A DNA stretch of 39,334 nucleotides, taken from contig JAUXAX010000014.1 of NCBI GenBank assembly GCA_030619685.1, positions 1-39,334 on the forward strand, read 5' to 3'. The translations under genes were made by a program, and so were the position numbers. Positions 1-7,951 of the stretch are shown here, piece after piece. Origin of the DNA: Dehalococcoidia bacterium. GTDB taxonomy: Bacteria; Chloroflexota; Dehalococcoidia; SZUA-161. Position 1 is the stretch's first letter, and each line of letters begins with the position of its first letter. A model generated the notes under the pieces. That model saw nothing but the letters and a program-made list of their open reading frames with translations. It searched no databases and was not told where the DNA came from.

Positions 1-379
1 CAAAAAAGCCATATGTGGGAAAGTTAATTATACCCGAGAATCCGGTATCGACAAACCTTCGCACCAGTTCGGCCAGGTCCCTGCCAGCGGGAGGCTCGGT
101 TACATCGATACCGGCGATAATCGGGGTGTCTTTCACTACATTGTCTATTTCTTCAAACATCTCCAGGGTTACCGCATTGGAGTTTTCAACCAGAGTGGTC
201 TGAAACCCTCTTATCCTGGCCTTCCCTGAACTATAGACCATTATCAGATCGGCCCCTCCGAGTTCGGCGCACTTGGCTATGATACCCGCGCTGCTGCCGG
301 CGGCGATGATTGGCTTTCCCTCCTCACTGGTCTTCCTGAGCCTCCTTAGAATTTCCTCCCTGGTAAATCTCTTCCCCAT
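1..379 (-). CDS. TIM-barrel protein of the phosphoenolpyruvate-hydrolase-like family, C-terminus off the left edge
   Basis: The first 126 residues are present, from an ATG at 379; the gene continues beyond base 1. The N-terminus MGKRFTREEILRRLRK is followed by a strand reading KPIIAAGSSAGIIAKCAELG, then GGADLIMVYSSGKARIRG, then DTPIIAGIDVTEPP and a GFSGIINFPT segment. These are the typical first beta/alpha units of the family once called phosphoenolpyruvate hydrolase-like (PF09370). The family is a TIM barrel whose reaction is not firmly known. The start lies 1 nt after the stop codon of the UPF0261 gene, so the two are almost certainly co-translated. In plant Tm-1 proteins the same two domains are fused in one chain, which supports a shared complex. 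Family assignment is confident; function is not. Confidence 0.8.
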   Translation of the reverse strand, partial: MGKRFTREEILRRLRKTSEEGKPIIAAGSSAGIIAKCAELGGADLIMVYSSGKARIRGFQTTLVENSNAVTLEMFEEIDNVVKDTPIIAGIDVTEPPAGRDLAELVRRFVDTGFSGIINFPTYGFF

Positions 380-380
380 T

Positions 381-1595
381 CTAAATACCTCCCCTTCCGG
401 TCATCTTGTCATAGGTATCAACCACCCTTTTGGCAAACTCATCATCGTTAATGTGTGCGTCGACCTCCACAATTTCGACGCTTTCCTTCACAGTAGCCTT
501 GATCACTTGGGCAAACGCTCCATCGGCTACCGGATCGAAGAAATGCTGGCCCTCGCGGTCTACCGCTGAGAAACCTCGCAGTGGAGTGACTATGGCAACC
601 GGTCCCGTTGCCCTGTTTGCTCTCTCAGCTAAGATTCTAGCTGCCTTGCCTACCTCCTCTTTGGTCGTTCTTGCCAGCACCCTGTCGGGGCCATGAACGT
701 GGATTATTCTGTCTTTGTATTCGGCGGGAATGGTCTCCTTTGTTCCTGTGAAAATGAACATGTCCAGACCCCCAGGGACTATAACCTGGGGCAGTCCCTT
801 TTCGCCTGCAAGTCCGAGCCTGCCTTCCGCCAGTTCCTCCGGCAGGTGATAAGCCAGCGGTATCATCACCTCATGGGTTGTTAGGTCTACGACTCCGCTG
901 ATTCTGCCCTCTTCCAACAGCTCGTCCAGTATTTGTATCGTGCCGTGAAACACTATGGGGTCGTATCCTCTTTGTTCAAGAAGGGGCTTGATCTTCATCA
1001 CCGCGGGGGTGGTAACACCGAGAGCGGTCATTCCAACCAAAGGCTTGACCGGCCCCCGCACTTCCGCTTCCGTCATTCCCACAATTGCCCCGGCTGCACT
1101 AGCCAATGCCTTCCTCATCACCACATTAAGCCCCAGTATATCCGCCGGAGTCTGCATTATGGCTATGTCTTTCGGGCCGACAAACCAAGTCTCGAAGCCT
1201 GTAGCAACCATAAGCTTGGGCACACCGACAGGCAATACTCTCATCGCCGATATCCCGAGGGCGGCTCCTGTCGAGCCGCCCAGGGATATTATGCCGTCCA
1301 GCCTTCCCGCAGAGTGGAGCTCCTTAACAATCTGCTGCACCCCTTGTATCATTACATTCGTTCCCTCTGTTCTATCAGCGCCTTTCTCCGCTGCCTCGAC
1401 CAGTTCTCGGAGGCTTTTGCCACCAGCTTGGGCAACCTCCTCCCTAGTGATATCAGCTTCAATTAGAGGTTTGCCCAAAACGCCTACATCTATGACTATC
1501 GTGTTATGTCCTTTCTGCTCTATCTCCTCCTTGATGAATTTGGTTTCCTCACCCTTGGTGTCCAGGGTCACTGGAATCACGATCGTCTTAGGCAT
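381..1595 (-). CDS. UPF0261 / Tm-1-like ATP-binding domain protein
   Basis: This 404-residue protein has the usual length for UPF0261. It begins MPKTIVIPVTLDTKGEE, the signature N-terminus of the family, in which DTKGEE sits near the nucleotide-binding site. Further landmarks are GIISLGGSTGAALG (about 103-116), FVGPKDIAIMQT (about 139-150) and VVDLTTHEV (about 236-244). The fold is two Rossmann-like halves related to the N-terminal domain of tomato Tm-1; biochemical activity in bacteria is unknown. A GAGGGT ribosome site precedes the ATG. The downstream TIM-barrel gene begins 1 nt after the stop, and the upstream flavoprotein ends 40 nt before the start, so this is part of one minus-strand transcription unit. 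Confidence 0.88.
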   Translation of the reverse strand: MPKTIVIPVTLDTKGEETKFIKEEIEQKGHNTIVIDVGVLGKPLIEADITREEVAQAGGKSLRELVEAAEKGADRTEGTNVMIQGVQQIVKELHSAGRLDGIISLGGSTGAALGISAMRVLPVGVPKLMVATGFETWFVGPKDIAIMQTPADILGLNVVMRKALASAAGAIVGMTEAEVRGPVKPLVGMTALGVTTPAVMKIKPLLEQRGYDPIVFHGTIQILDELLEEGRISGVVDLTTHEVMIPLAYHLPEELAEGRLGLAGEKGLPQVIVPGGLDMFIFTGTKETIPAEYKDRIIHVHGPDRVLARTTKEEVGKAARILAERANRATGPVAIVTPLRGFSAVDREGQHFFDPVADGAFAQVIKATVKESVEIVEVDAHINDDEFAKRVVDTYDKMTGRGGI

Positions 1596-1635
1596 GTGAC
1601 TACCCTCACTGCAGCTGCATTTCTGTATTTACCCC

Positions 1636-3585
1636 TTAGATCAGGCGCGCGACGCGCGAGGCGCCGTGGATTGCCTCCTGTATCTTGCCTGGCTTCACGC
1701 AGTCTCCAATGGTATATACCTCCGGGATTTCGCCTCTAAGCTTTTTCCCAAGCTCATTGTTAGAGCTGAAGCCCACGGCAAGCACTACAGTATCTGCCTC
1801 TATGACCTGCTTGTTCCCATTGATATCGACGGCAACCACGCCCTTATCTGTAATCTCTTTGGCTGTAGTGTTGGTTAGTATCTCAATGCCGAGCTCAGCC
1901 AGCTTATCCTCCAGATAGAAGTGACTGAACATGTTCATATCATTTGCCACGCCATATGTCATCTCAACAATAGTCACTTTCTTGCCCTGCTCCGCCAAGA
2001 ACCAGGCAAGCTCCGCACCAACCTCGCCACCGCCAACCACGACAACCTTCTCACCAGCTTCCTTTTTCCCAAGCAATATCTCGCTAGCGGTAGCGACGTT
2101 GCCCCCCTTAACCCCCGGGATCTCTGGAATGAGAGGAGAGGCTCCCATTGCCAGAATCACCACATCTGGTTTCAGTTCCTTGATCAATGCTGGCGTAGCC
2201 TCTCTTCCCAGCTCGACTTTTACTCCCAGCTTCTTGATCTGATTCTTGAGGTACTCTACGAGGCCTTTGATGGGCTGCTTGAATTGAGGCACCGAAGCCG
2301 GCACTAATTGACCTCCCAAGCTCTCTCCCTTCTCATATATGGTTACGTTGTGGCCCCTCAGCGCTGCAACTCTTGCTGCTTCCATGCCTCCAGGGCCGCC
2401 GCCGACAACGACGACTCTCTTAGCCTTCTTCGCTGGTTCAATCTGGTATTCCCGTTCTCTTCCCAGGGCTGGATTCACTGCACAACTTAAGCGCCACATA
2501 TGAGACGAACTGCCACCACAGCCCTCATTGCAGGAAAGACAGGGACGGATATCATCCAACCTTCCCTCGGCAGCCTTTCTCGGAATCTCCGGATCAGCGA
2601 GCAAGGGTCTACCCATGGCGATCAGGTCTGCCTTTCCTTCTTTGAGGACCTCTTCGGCCAGCAGTGGATTGCCGAGCTTGCCGGCGACGATAACCGGTAT
2701 GTTGACAACCTTCTTGATCTCTGCTGCCAGAGGCACATTGCATCCCACAGGCATGCCCATCGCGGGAAATATCCTGCTATACCAGGGTGGCGATTCATAA
2801 ATGCCCGCCGATACGCTTAGGGCATCCACTCCAGCGGATTCCAACCTCCGGGCGATTAGCTTACTATCCTCCAGTGTCAGACCCCCCTCTATATGCTCGT
2901 CTCCATTGAGCCTGATGATTATGGGGAAATCAGGGCCAACGGCTAGCCTTACCCCCTCTACGATCCTTAAGGCGAATTTCATCCTACCCTCGAAATCTCC
3001 GCCGTACTCATCCGTGCGCTTGTTGCTGTGGGGGGACATGAACTGAGTGATCAGGTACCCATGAGCACCCTGAATCTCCACGGCGTCGAATCCAGCCGCT
3101 TTGGTGAGCGTTGCCCCCATGACAAATTTGCCTATCAATCCCTCGATTTCCTCGATTGTCAATTCCCGAGGCATTTCTCCGCCTGTGGGTAGGCAGGGGA
3201 TTGCTGAGGGTGCCACAAGCTGTTGCCCCTCGGCGCTTGTCAATGATGAGCCCTGCCTCCCGGTATGCTGTAGCTGGGTGGCGATCTTGACACCATAATG
3301 ATGAACCGCTTCCGCCAGATCGTGCAGACCGTGGACGAACTTCCATTCGTCTGCACGTATAGGACTGGTGCCCGCCTTGCCCACTGGCCAATCGATGCAG
3401 GTGTTCTCGATTACTATTAGACTCACCCCGCCCTTGGCTCTTTCCACATAGAAATCTATCAGTCGCTCGCTTACTGCGCCGAATTCGGTCCCGAACTTTG
3501 TATTCAAGGCCGGCATTATCAGCCTGTTCTTGAGCTCGAGTTTGCCTATCTTGACTGGCTCGAAGAGTTTTTCTAACGTAGCCAT
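1636..3585 (-). CDS. Old-yellow-enzyme-family FMN/FAD/4Fe-4S oxidoreductase (2,4-dienoyl-CoA reductase / BaiCD-like)
   Basis: 649 residues, the normal size for the 2,4-dienoyl-CoA reductase / trimethylamine dehydrogenase group. The N-terminal half (about 1-340) is an FMN TIM barrel (LFEPVKIGKLELKNRLIMPA; HGYLITQFMSPHSNKRTDEY). A cluster motif follows at about 345-372 with cysteines in CLSCNEGC and a later LSCAVNP, which binds one 4Fe-4S. The C-terminal half has two dinucleotide folds, VVVVGGGPGGMEAAR for FAD and KVVVVGGGEVGAELAW for NAD(P)H. Members reduce activated C=C bonds, for example in dienoyl-CoA or bile-acid intermediates. I chose the ATG at 3585, preceded by AGGGGTG at 6 nt, over the GTG at 3594, which lies inside that ribosome site. 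The substrate cannot be read from sequence. Confidence 0.9.
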   Translation of the reverse strand: MATLEKLFEPVKIGKLELKNRLIMPALNTKFGTEFGAVSERLIDFYVERAKGGVSLIVIENTCIDWPVGKAGTSPIRADEWKFVHGLHDLAEAVHHYGVKIATQLQHTGRQGSSLTSAEGQQLVAPSAIPCLPTGGEMPRELTIEEIEGLIGKFVMGATLTKAAGFDAVEIQGAHGYLITQFMSPHSNKRTDEYGGDFEGRMKFALRIVEGVRLAVGPDFPIIIRLNGDEHIEGGLTLEDSKLIARRLESAGVDALSVSAGIYESPPWYSRIFPAMGMPVGCNVPLAAEIKKVVNIPVIVAGKLGNPLLAEEVLKEGKADLIAMGRPLLADPEIPRKAAEGRLDDIRPCLSCNEGCGGSSSHMWRLSCAVNPALGREREYQIEPAKKAKRVVVVGGGPGGMEAARVAALRGHNVTIYEKGESLGGQLVPASVPQFKQPIKGLVEYLKNQIKKLGVKVELGREATPALIKELKPDVVILAMGASPLIPEIPGVKGGNVATASEILLGKKEAGEKVVVVGGGEVGAELAWFLAEQGKKVTIVEMTYGVANDMNMFSHFYLEDKLAELGIEILTNTTAKEITDKGVVAVDINGNKQVIEADTVVLAVGFSSNNELGKKLRGEIPEVYTIGDCVKPGKIQEAIHGASRVARLI

Positions 3586-3687
3586 TGATATCACCCCTTA
3601 TACTCTTTCAACAGGCTGTCCGAAAGGGTAGCCTCAGGATGAAGCTTAACCCTTAAATAGTCAAACTCCTATAAGAACGTCCACATA

Positions 3688-4980
3688 TTAACGCAAGACT
3701 CGATTGAAAAACTTAACAATAGTAGACACCACGAAGTGATAAGGAAACTTGATAAAATAATTGAGGTCCATGAATACGTTGGGCAATCTGCAGTAGAAGC
3801 TCCCGAATGCACTGAAATAGGGTATGGCCACCGGACAGCCCTTGATGCGTTTGGTTTTCCCTCGGACCTCACCCTTGATCTTCGTGCAGTCCCCGATCAA
3901 AAGGATAGTATGACCATGGCCATCAACGTCACCTTCATACTCACCAACCACAATGGCGCTATCGCGGGCCTGCTTGATCCCACCCGGTTTGTAGGCTTCA
4001 AAGGTAGCGAGCGCACCCTTGAGCATGTTCACGCATCCGCCGTGGCAGATGTCATCACCGCCGGGGTAGTTGCCTAGGTGGAATCGGATGGGGGTGTCCA
4101 ACGTCAGCAGGTCCGAAAAAGTCCGATCGAGCTGTTTGGTCTTTTCTCGTAGCTCCTCTATGGGAACATCACTTATGATCTCGATGTCGTCATCAGTTAC
4201 CGGTTCCCACCCGCGTGACCTGGCTATCCTGAGATGGTCGATGTCATCCGGATCGAACCCGATCAGCCTTGCGGCCACGGAATCGATGGCCACGCCTGAG
4301 GTTCCCATCATGATGACCCCCAGCGGTAGCGGTTTTGCCACCATCTCGCACTGCTGGCCAATTGTAACCGCATCAACCACTACAAAGTCGGGACAGCCCA
4401 CCTCATATAGATCCGCGATCTTATCCTCGAGATGGAAATCGTGGCCCTGAAGACGCTCCTTCTGATCACAGATGCCCATGTTAAGCTTGATCGCACATGT
4501 CAGCTTGCTAGTCATGTGGTGCTTAAGCTTGGGTGCATATATTTTATAGTCAGCCTCAATCACAGTGCGTGGCAAACGTAGAGATTTATGGAAGCTTCCT
4601 TTTTCAAAGGGGACCTCCACCAGGACATCTTCGTCAAAGAAACAGAACCCGACCTTGGGTTTCTTCCTCAATCGGCCATACCCAGCCTGTGCGAAGTTGT
4701 ACCGCGTGGGCATGTAGATGGCAGTTCTCTCGCCTATGGTGATCTTTTCCACTTCCCGCCTTGCTGCCAGTTCGTCGATGAGCGCCTCAATGACGGTGGG
4801 ATGGGTGTAGGAGAAACGAGAGTATCTCTTATGGGCGAAAACCACGTTGGGCTTCAAGAGCACCTTGCCAAAAGGCTTGGCGCCCAAATATTCCATGCCC
4901 TCAGCCACTATGGCCCGGATACGATCTAGATCCTGATAATCGTGGCAACTGCGAATAATAACCTTATGCTTGTCGGCCAC
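3688..4980 (-). CDS. DUF362-domain protein
   Basis: About 430 residues with the DUF362 pattern: VLLKPNVVFAHKR near residue 45, a THPTVIEALIDEL segment, KIYAPKLKHHMTSKLTCAIK near 150, and GVIMMGTSGVAIDSVAARLIG near 227. DUF362 proteins are often coupled to Fe-S proteins and redox operons; this one has no ferredoxin CxxCxxC repeat of its own. No enzymatic function is established. Two starts are possible. The ATG at 4992 has no ribosome site, whereas the GTG at 4980 follows AGGAG at 4 nt, so I prefer 4980. The upstream isomerase remnant ends at 4989, which may explain why the start region looks patched. The C-terminus has hydrophobic, basic residues (NYFIKFPYHFVVSTIVKFF) that could touch the membrane. 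Confidence 0.82.
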   Translation of the reverse strand: MADKHKVIIRSCHDYQDLDRIRAIVAEGMEYLGAKPFGKVLLKPNVVFAHKRYSRFSYTHPTVIEALIDELAARREVEKITIGERTAIYMPTRYNFAQAGYGRLRKKPKVGFCFFDEDVLVEVPFEKGSFHKSLRLPRTVIEADYKIYAPKLKHHMTSKLTCAIKLNMGICDQKERLQGHDFHLEDKIADLYEVGCPDFVVVDAVTIGQQCEMVAKPLPLGVIMMGTSGVAIDSVAARLIGFDPDDIDHLRIARSRGWEPVTDDDIEIISDVPIEELREKTKQLDRTFSDLLTLDTPIRFHLGNYPGGDDICHGGCVNMLKGALATFEAYKPGGIKQARDSAIVVGEYEGDVDGHGHTILLIGDCTKIKGEVRGKTKRIKGCPVAIPYFSAFGSFYCRLPNVFMDLNYFIKFPYHFVVSTIVKFFNRVLR

Positions 4981-4988
4981 AGTGCTCC

Positions 4989-5222
4989 TCATTTTTTGTG
5001 AAGTGTAGACTGCAGTTGCATAAGAAATGTATCTGCGTATATAGATAGGAATGTTTTGACGTTGCTCCGGGAAGCAATTTCTGCCATTTCTTTTTCCCGT
5101 TGTCCCAAATCTTCACAACCCGTCCGGATGTCGACCCCTTCAAAGCCATACCTCTCCAAGTTTTCCGACTTATCCTTCAGCGTTTCTCCTGGGACTATTG
5201 CATCCATACACGACAATTTCAT
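4989..5222 (-). pseudogene. 5' remnant of a sugar-phosphate isomerase/epimerase (xylose-isomerase-like TIM barrel)
   Basis: An open frame of 77 codons starts MKLSCMDAIVPGETLKDK, continues NLERYGFEGVDIR, and then reads EMAEIASRSNVKTF. This is the characteristic first strand/helix of xylose-isomerase-like TIM-barrel proteins, where a chain of about 270-290 residues is expected. After about 55 residues the sequence loses resemblance to the family and stops with TGA at 4989-4991. The DUF362 gene starts immediately after. I read this as the start of a gene whose remaining three quarters were deleted. It begins 15 nt downstream of the SDR stop, so it was once part of the same operon. A short peptide may still be made. 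Confidence 0.6.
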
Positions 5223-5237
5223 CCCCGCCTCCCCCTT

Positions 5238-6026
5238 TCAATCCACCATTATCAGTCCACCATTCACGTGAATGGTTTGGCCGATTATGTAACGGGCAGC
5301 ATCTGTAACCAGGAACAGAACAACACCCGATATGTCCTCAGGCTCGGCCAGTCTACCAAGGGGTACGCTGCCGTGATAATATGCTATCACCGCTTCGAAG
5401 TAACCCTTGTGCATCGGGGTGTTCGTAGGTCCCGGCGCGACGGCATTGACGTTAATGCCGTGGGGTCCCAACTCCATGGCTAGCGACCTAGTGAAAGCCT
5501 GGACGGCGGCCTTTGATGCGCAATAGTCGGCAACTCCACCGCTCATATTGCATGCCGAAGCCCTAGAAGAGATAGACGATCCTATATTCACGATTTTTCC
5601 ATTTTTCTGCTCAATCATGAGCGGGGCTACTGCCTGGGAACAGAGAACAACCCCTTTGAGGTTCACGTCAAGCGTACTGTCAAGGTCATCCTCCTTCATA
5701 TCCATGATCGCTGACATTCCCAGAATTCCGGCGTCGTTGATCAAGATATCGATCCTGCCAGATTCTTCGATAGTCCGCTGCACCATTTGTTCGACTTCTT
5801 TCCTGACGGTCACATCGGTTTTGACAGCGACGGCTCTGCCGCCCGTGGATTGTATTTCACGCGCCACTTCCTCGGCACCATCCAACGCTTTATCCGCAAT
5901 GACCACCTTTGCTCCAGACTCAGCCAGGTCCAATGCTATAGCACGACCAATTCCACTAGCCCCTCCGGTTACTATGGCCACCTTGCCACTGATATCGAAT
6001 AGCTGGGATACCCTGCCCGACTTCAT
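5238..6026 (-). CDS. Short-chain dehydrogenase/reductase (SDR, classical type)
   Basis: 262 residues, normal for classical SDRs. The NAD(P)-binding motif TGGASGIGRAIA is near residue 20. An INDAGIL segment replaces the usual NNAG, a conservative change. The catalytic Ser lies in IGSSISSR, with Tyr and Lys in YCASKAA. The C-terminal GGLIMVD is typical of 3-oxoacyl-ACP/alcohol dehydrogenase-like members. An acidic residue after the second strand (VVIADKA) suggests NAD(H) preference. It oxidises or reduces an alcohol/ketone pair; the substrate is unknown but probably shared with the neighbouring flavoproteins. GGAGG lies 9 nt before the ATG. A decayed gene precedes it and an isomerase remnant follows 15 nt after its stop. 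Confidence 0.9.
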   Translation of the reverse strand: MKSGRVSQLFDISGKVAIVTGGASGIGRAIALDLAESGAKVVIADKALDGAEEVAREIQSTGGRAVAVKTDVTVRKEVEQMVQRTIEESGRIDILINDAGILGMSAIMDMKEDDLDSTLDVNLKGVVLCSQAVAPLMIEQKNGKIVNIGSSISSRASACNMSGGVADYCASKAAVQAFTRSLAMELGPHGINVNAVAPGPTNTPMHKGYFEAVIAYYHGSVPLGRLAEPEDISGVVLFLVTDAARYIIGQTIHVNGGLIMVD

Positions 6027-6082
6027 TCCATCACACCTCCAATGGATTCCTTCGTTGGCGTTTCACACTAACCGATACCCCC

Positions 6083-6603
6083 TCACGCCAACCCCTTCTT
6101 GTTGAAGTAGAGGACGTATCCGCCTACGATCATCGCCAAGTCCAGGTCATCCAACTTGAGCCCGAAACTACTGGTAACATACTCCCCGATTCTGCGGCTA
6201 ATAGCCTCTGGGGCCGTGGACAGGATATTCTGGCTGACACATTATCCTACTCATTTCGCTGGTTGTAAAGCCTCTCCATGGAGACCCCGGGCCCATGACT
6301 ATCGCAAAGACATTACCAAAGGCTACGCGGCAAAATAGAAGGTGCATAGATAGCGAAGCTAGCTTCACAAAGCAGGTCATGTAGCCGACTGAAATTCCAA
6401 GTAACTCATCAGTGGGAGGAGACTGGCAAAAAAGAGACTCTTTCGACAGTCCTCCTGTCTGTCGCTGTCCGAAGTAGAGCGCAGTCTGCGCAATACAAAG
6501 GTCCTGGAGAGCCCAGGAAAGGTGCCATGAAATCCAATGTAAATCTTATCGCTAAAAGGTGCGACGGTCTCGAAACGCTGTTCCTCTATAGCTTCCCTGA
6601 TTC
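6083..6603 (-). pseudogene. Decayed minus-strand coding region
   Basis: No intact gene fits this 580-bp gap, yet two stretches look like real protein. From about 6603 down to a TGA at 6377-6379 a frame without a good start reads REAIEEQRFETVAPFSDK, then IYIGFHGTFPG. From about 6233 down to a TGA at 6083-6085 another frame reads EAISRRIGEYVTSSFGLKLD, then DLDLAMIVGGYVLYFNKKG, a plausible C-terminus. Both are on the minus strand, in the same order as the neighbouring genes, and are separated by stops and frame changes. I infer one broken gene between the 418-residue protein and the SDR. I do not recognise the family. Confidence 0.35.
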
Positions 6604-6609
6604 CCCTGG

Positions 6610-7866
6610 TTACTTATGCCACAGCCCCATATGTTTCCTGTGGGTCTCGTTCAACAGCTTGTCCAGCCCGTATTTATCGTAGAACTCCTCCTCCAGATGG
6701 TGAACCTGCAGCCATTCGGGCATCACGATAGTATCAAAGGTGGCGGGAAATCTTCCAAAGGTGTCGAATATGTAGTTGCAGTAGTCTTTGACTATTTGAA
6801 TGACCTGTTTGCTCGGCACTGGATATCCCGGCTGTACCTTCTTCCAATCCTTATAAGGCACTATCCCACTGTAGTCAGAGGTAAAAATCCCACCACTGCC
6901 GAACTTCTTCTCAATGAAGGCATCTACGGCATCATCCATGGTCTTGTAGTATGGTGGTTGGTAGCTTCCAAAGACGCCGTCCAGGCCCACAGGATTCAGG
7001 TTCAAAAGAGCCCCGCTTCCCTCCTTTGCCTCGTTGTAACGAAAACCCAGACTTTGCAGCACTATTAGCCCTATGTATCCAGTCATAATAATTGAGCCAA
7101 GGCCCATAGCCTCTGCTACCAACTGCATGTTTTGTAACGCGTGGAAGGGAGCAGCGAGATTGCCGACGAATAGGGTATATTCCAACATAGAAAGAGGAGC
7201 ATCAACACCCTTTAATGTTCCATTATCAATCCATTTCTTTATGCCTGCTGGGCCTCCTCCCTTAATGTCATCGAATACCTTGTAGCCTTCCCCCATGAAC
7301 ACGGTTATGACGGCATCAAGGTACTCTTCTGATATCTCTATTATGGGCATGAATATAGTGGTGCCGGGCTTGTTGGTATTCCAATGCACCGCCCTTACTA
7401 ACGCATCAGGTATCATCTGGAATCTGCCATCCGAAAGCTTGACGGTATCCCGTGTGAAATATGTCCCTATCTTCTCCCAATCCTCCTCCGTTTCAATCTC
7501 CACGGCCTTCGACGCCCCCTTAGGGTCATAGACGAAAAGCCCTTTATCATTGGTGAAGAAGAGTCTCATATTATGTACATTGCATTGGTAAGGAGTGGTC
7601 CTTCCTATCCAGCTTGTCCACATACTCCCCTGCACGTCGTCAGTGGGCATGTCACCTGTGATAGTTCCAGTTATTCCCGCACCAGCCCAACAGAGGATGG
7701 CAGTCTCCACATCGTTCAGTGGCACCGGTGGATTCTTAGACGCGTGTGTAAGCGTCCCCTCCGCCATCTCACAGCCCAGGGGGAACCTGCGGGTTCTCCT
7801 GCGAGCCATAGCTTTGAGAAGAGGGTATTCAAAGAGCTCTCTAACTTCCTTCCTATCCCTTAGCAT
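6610..7866 (-). CDS. Conserved hypothetical protein, possibly nitroreductase-like
   Basis: 418 residues, not confidently recognised. The N-terminus has an Arg-rich patch, ARRRTRRFPLG, followed by a helix reading ETAILCWAGAGITG. That arrangement recalls the start of nitroreductase-fold flavoproteins, which carry an R-R-S-x-R-x-F patch followed by a hydrophobic helix. The rest does not show the family's usual C-terminal motif. The body is soluble and rich in aromatic residues, with no transmembrane segment or cofactor loop that I can name. A strong AGGAGG site precedes the ATG. It lies 85 nt downstream of one CrtI-like oxidoreductase and is probably co-transcribed with three of them, suggesting a partner or a subunit acting on the same substrate. 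Confidence 0.7.
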   Translation of the reverse strand: MLRDRKEVRELFEYPLLKAMARRRTRRFPLGCEMAEGTLTHASKNPPVPLNDVETAILCWAGAGITGTITGDMPTDDVQGSMWTSWIGRTTPYQCNVHNMRLFFTNDKGLFVYDPKGASKAVEIETEEDWEKIGTYFTRDTVKLSDGRFQMIPDALVRAVHWNTNKPGTTIFMPIIEISEEYLDAVITVFMGEGYKVFDDIKGGGPAGIKKWIDNGTLKGVDAPLSMLEYTLFVGNLAAPFHALQNMQLVAEAMGLGSIIMTGYIGLIVLQSLGFRYNEAKEGSGALLNLNPVGLDGVFGSYQPPYYKTMDDAVDAFIEKKFGSGGIFTSDYSGIVPYKDWKKVQPGYPVPSKQVIQIVKDYCNYIFDTFGRFPATFDTIVMPEWLQVHHLEEEFYDKYGLDKLLNETHRKHMGLWHK

Positions 7867-7951
7867 CTGTCTCCTCCTATTCTTAAGACTTGGGTTTCCT
7901 GTAGCTCATCTATCCGCAACGTTCATCTATTGGATTTCATTCACCGCATTT

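Noticed and set aside
955..1599. A 214-codon plus-strand open frame
   Set aside because: Antisense shadow of the UPF0261 gene, rich in Ser, Thr and Pro with no start signals.
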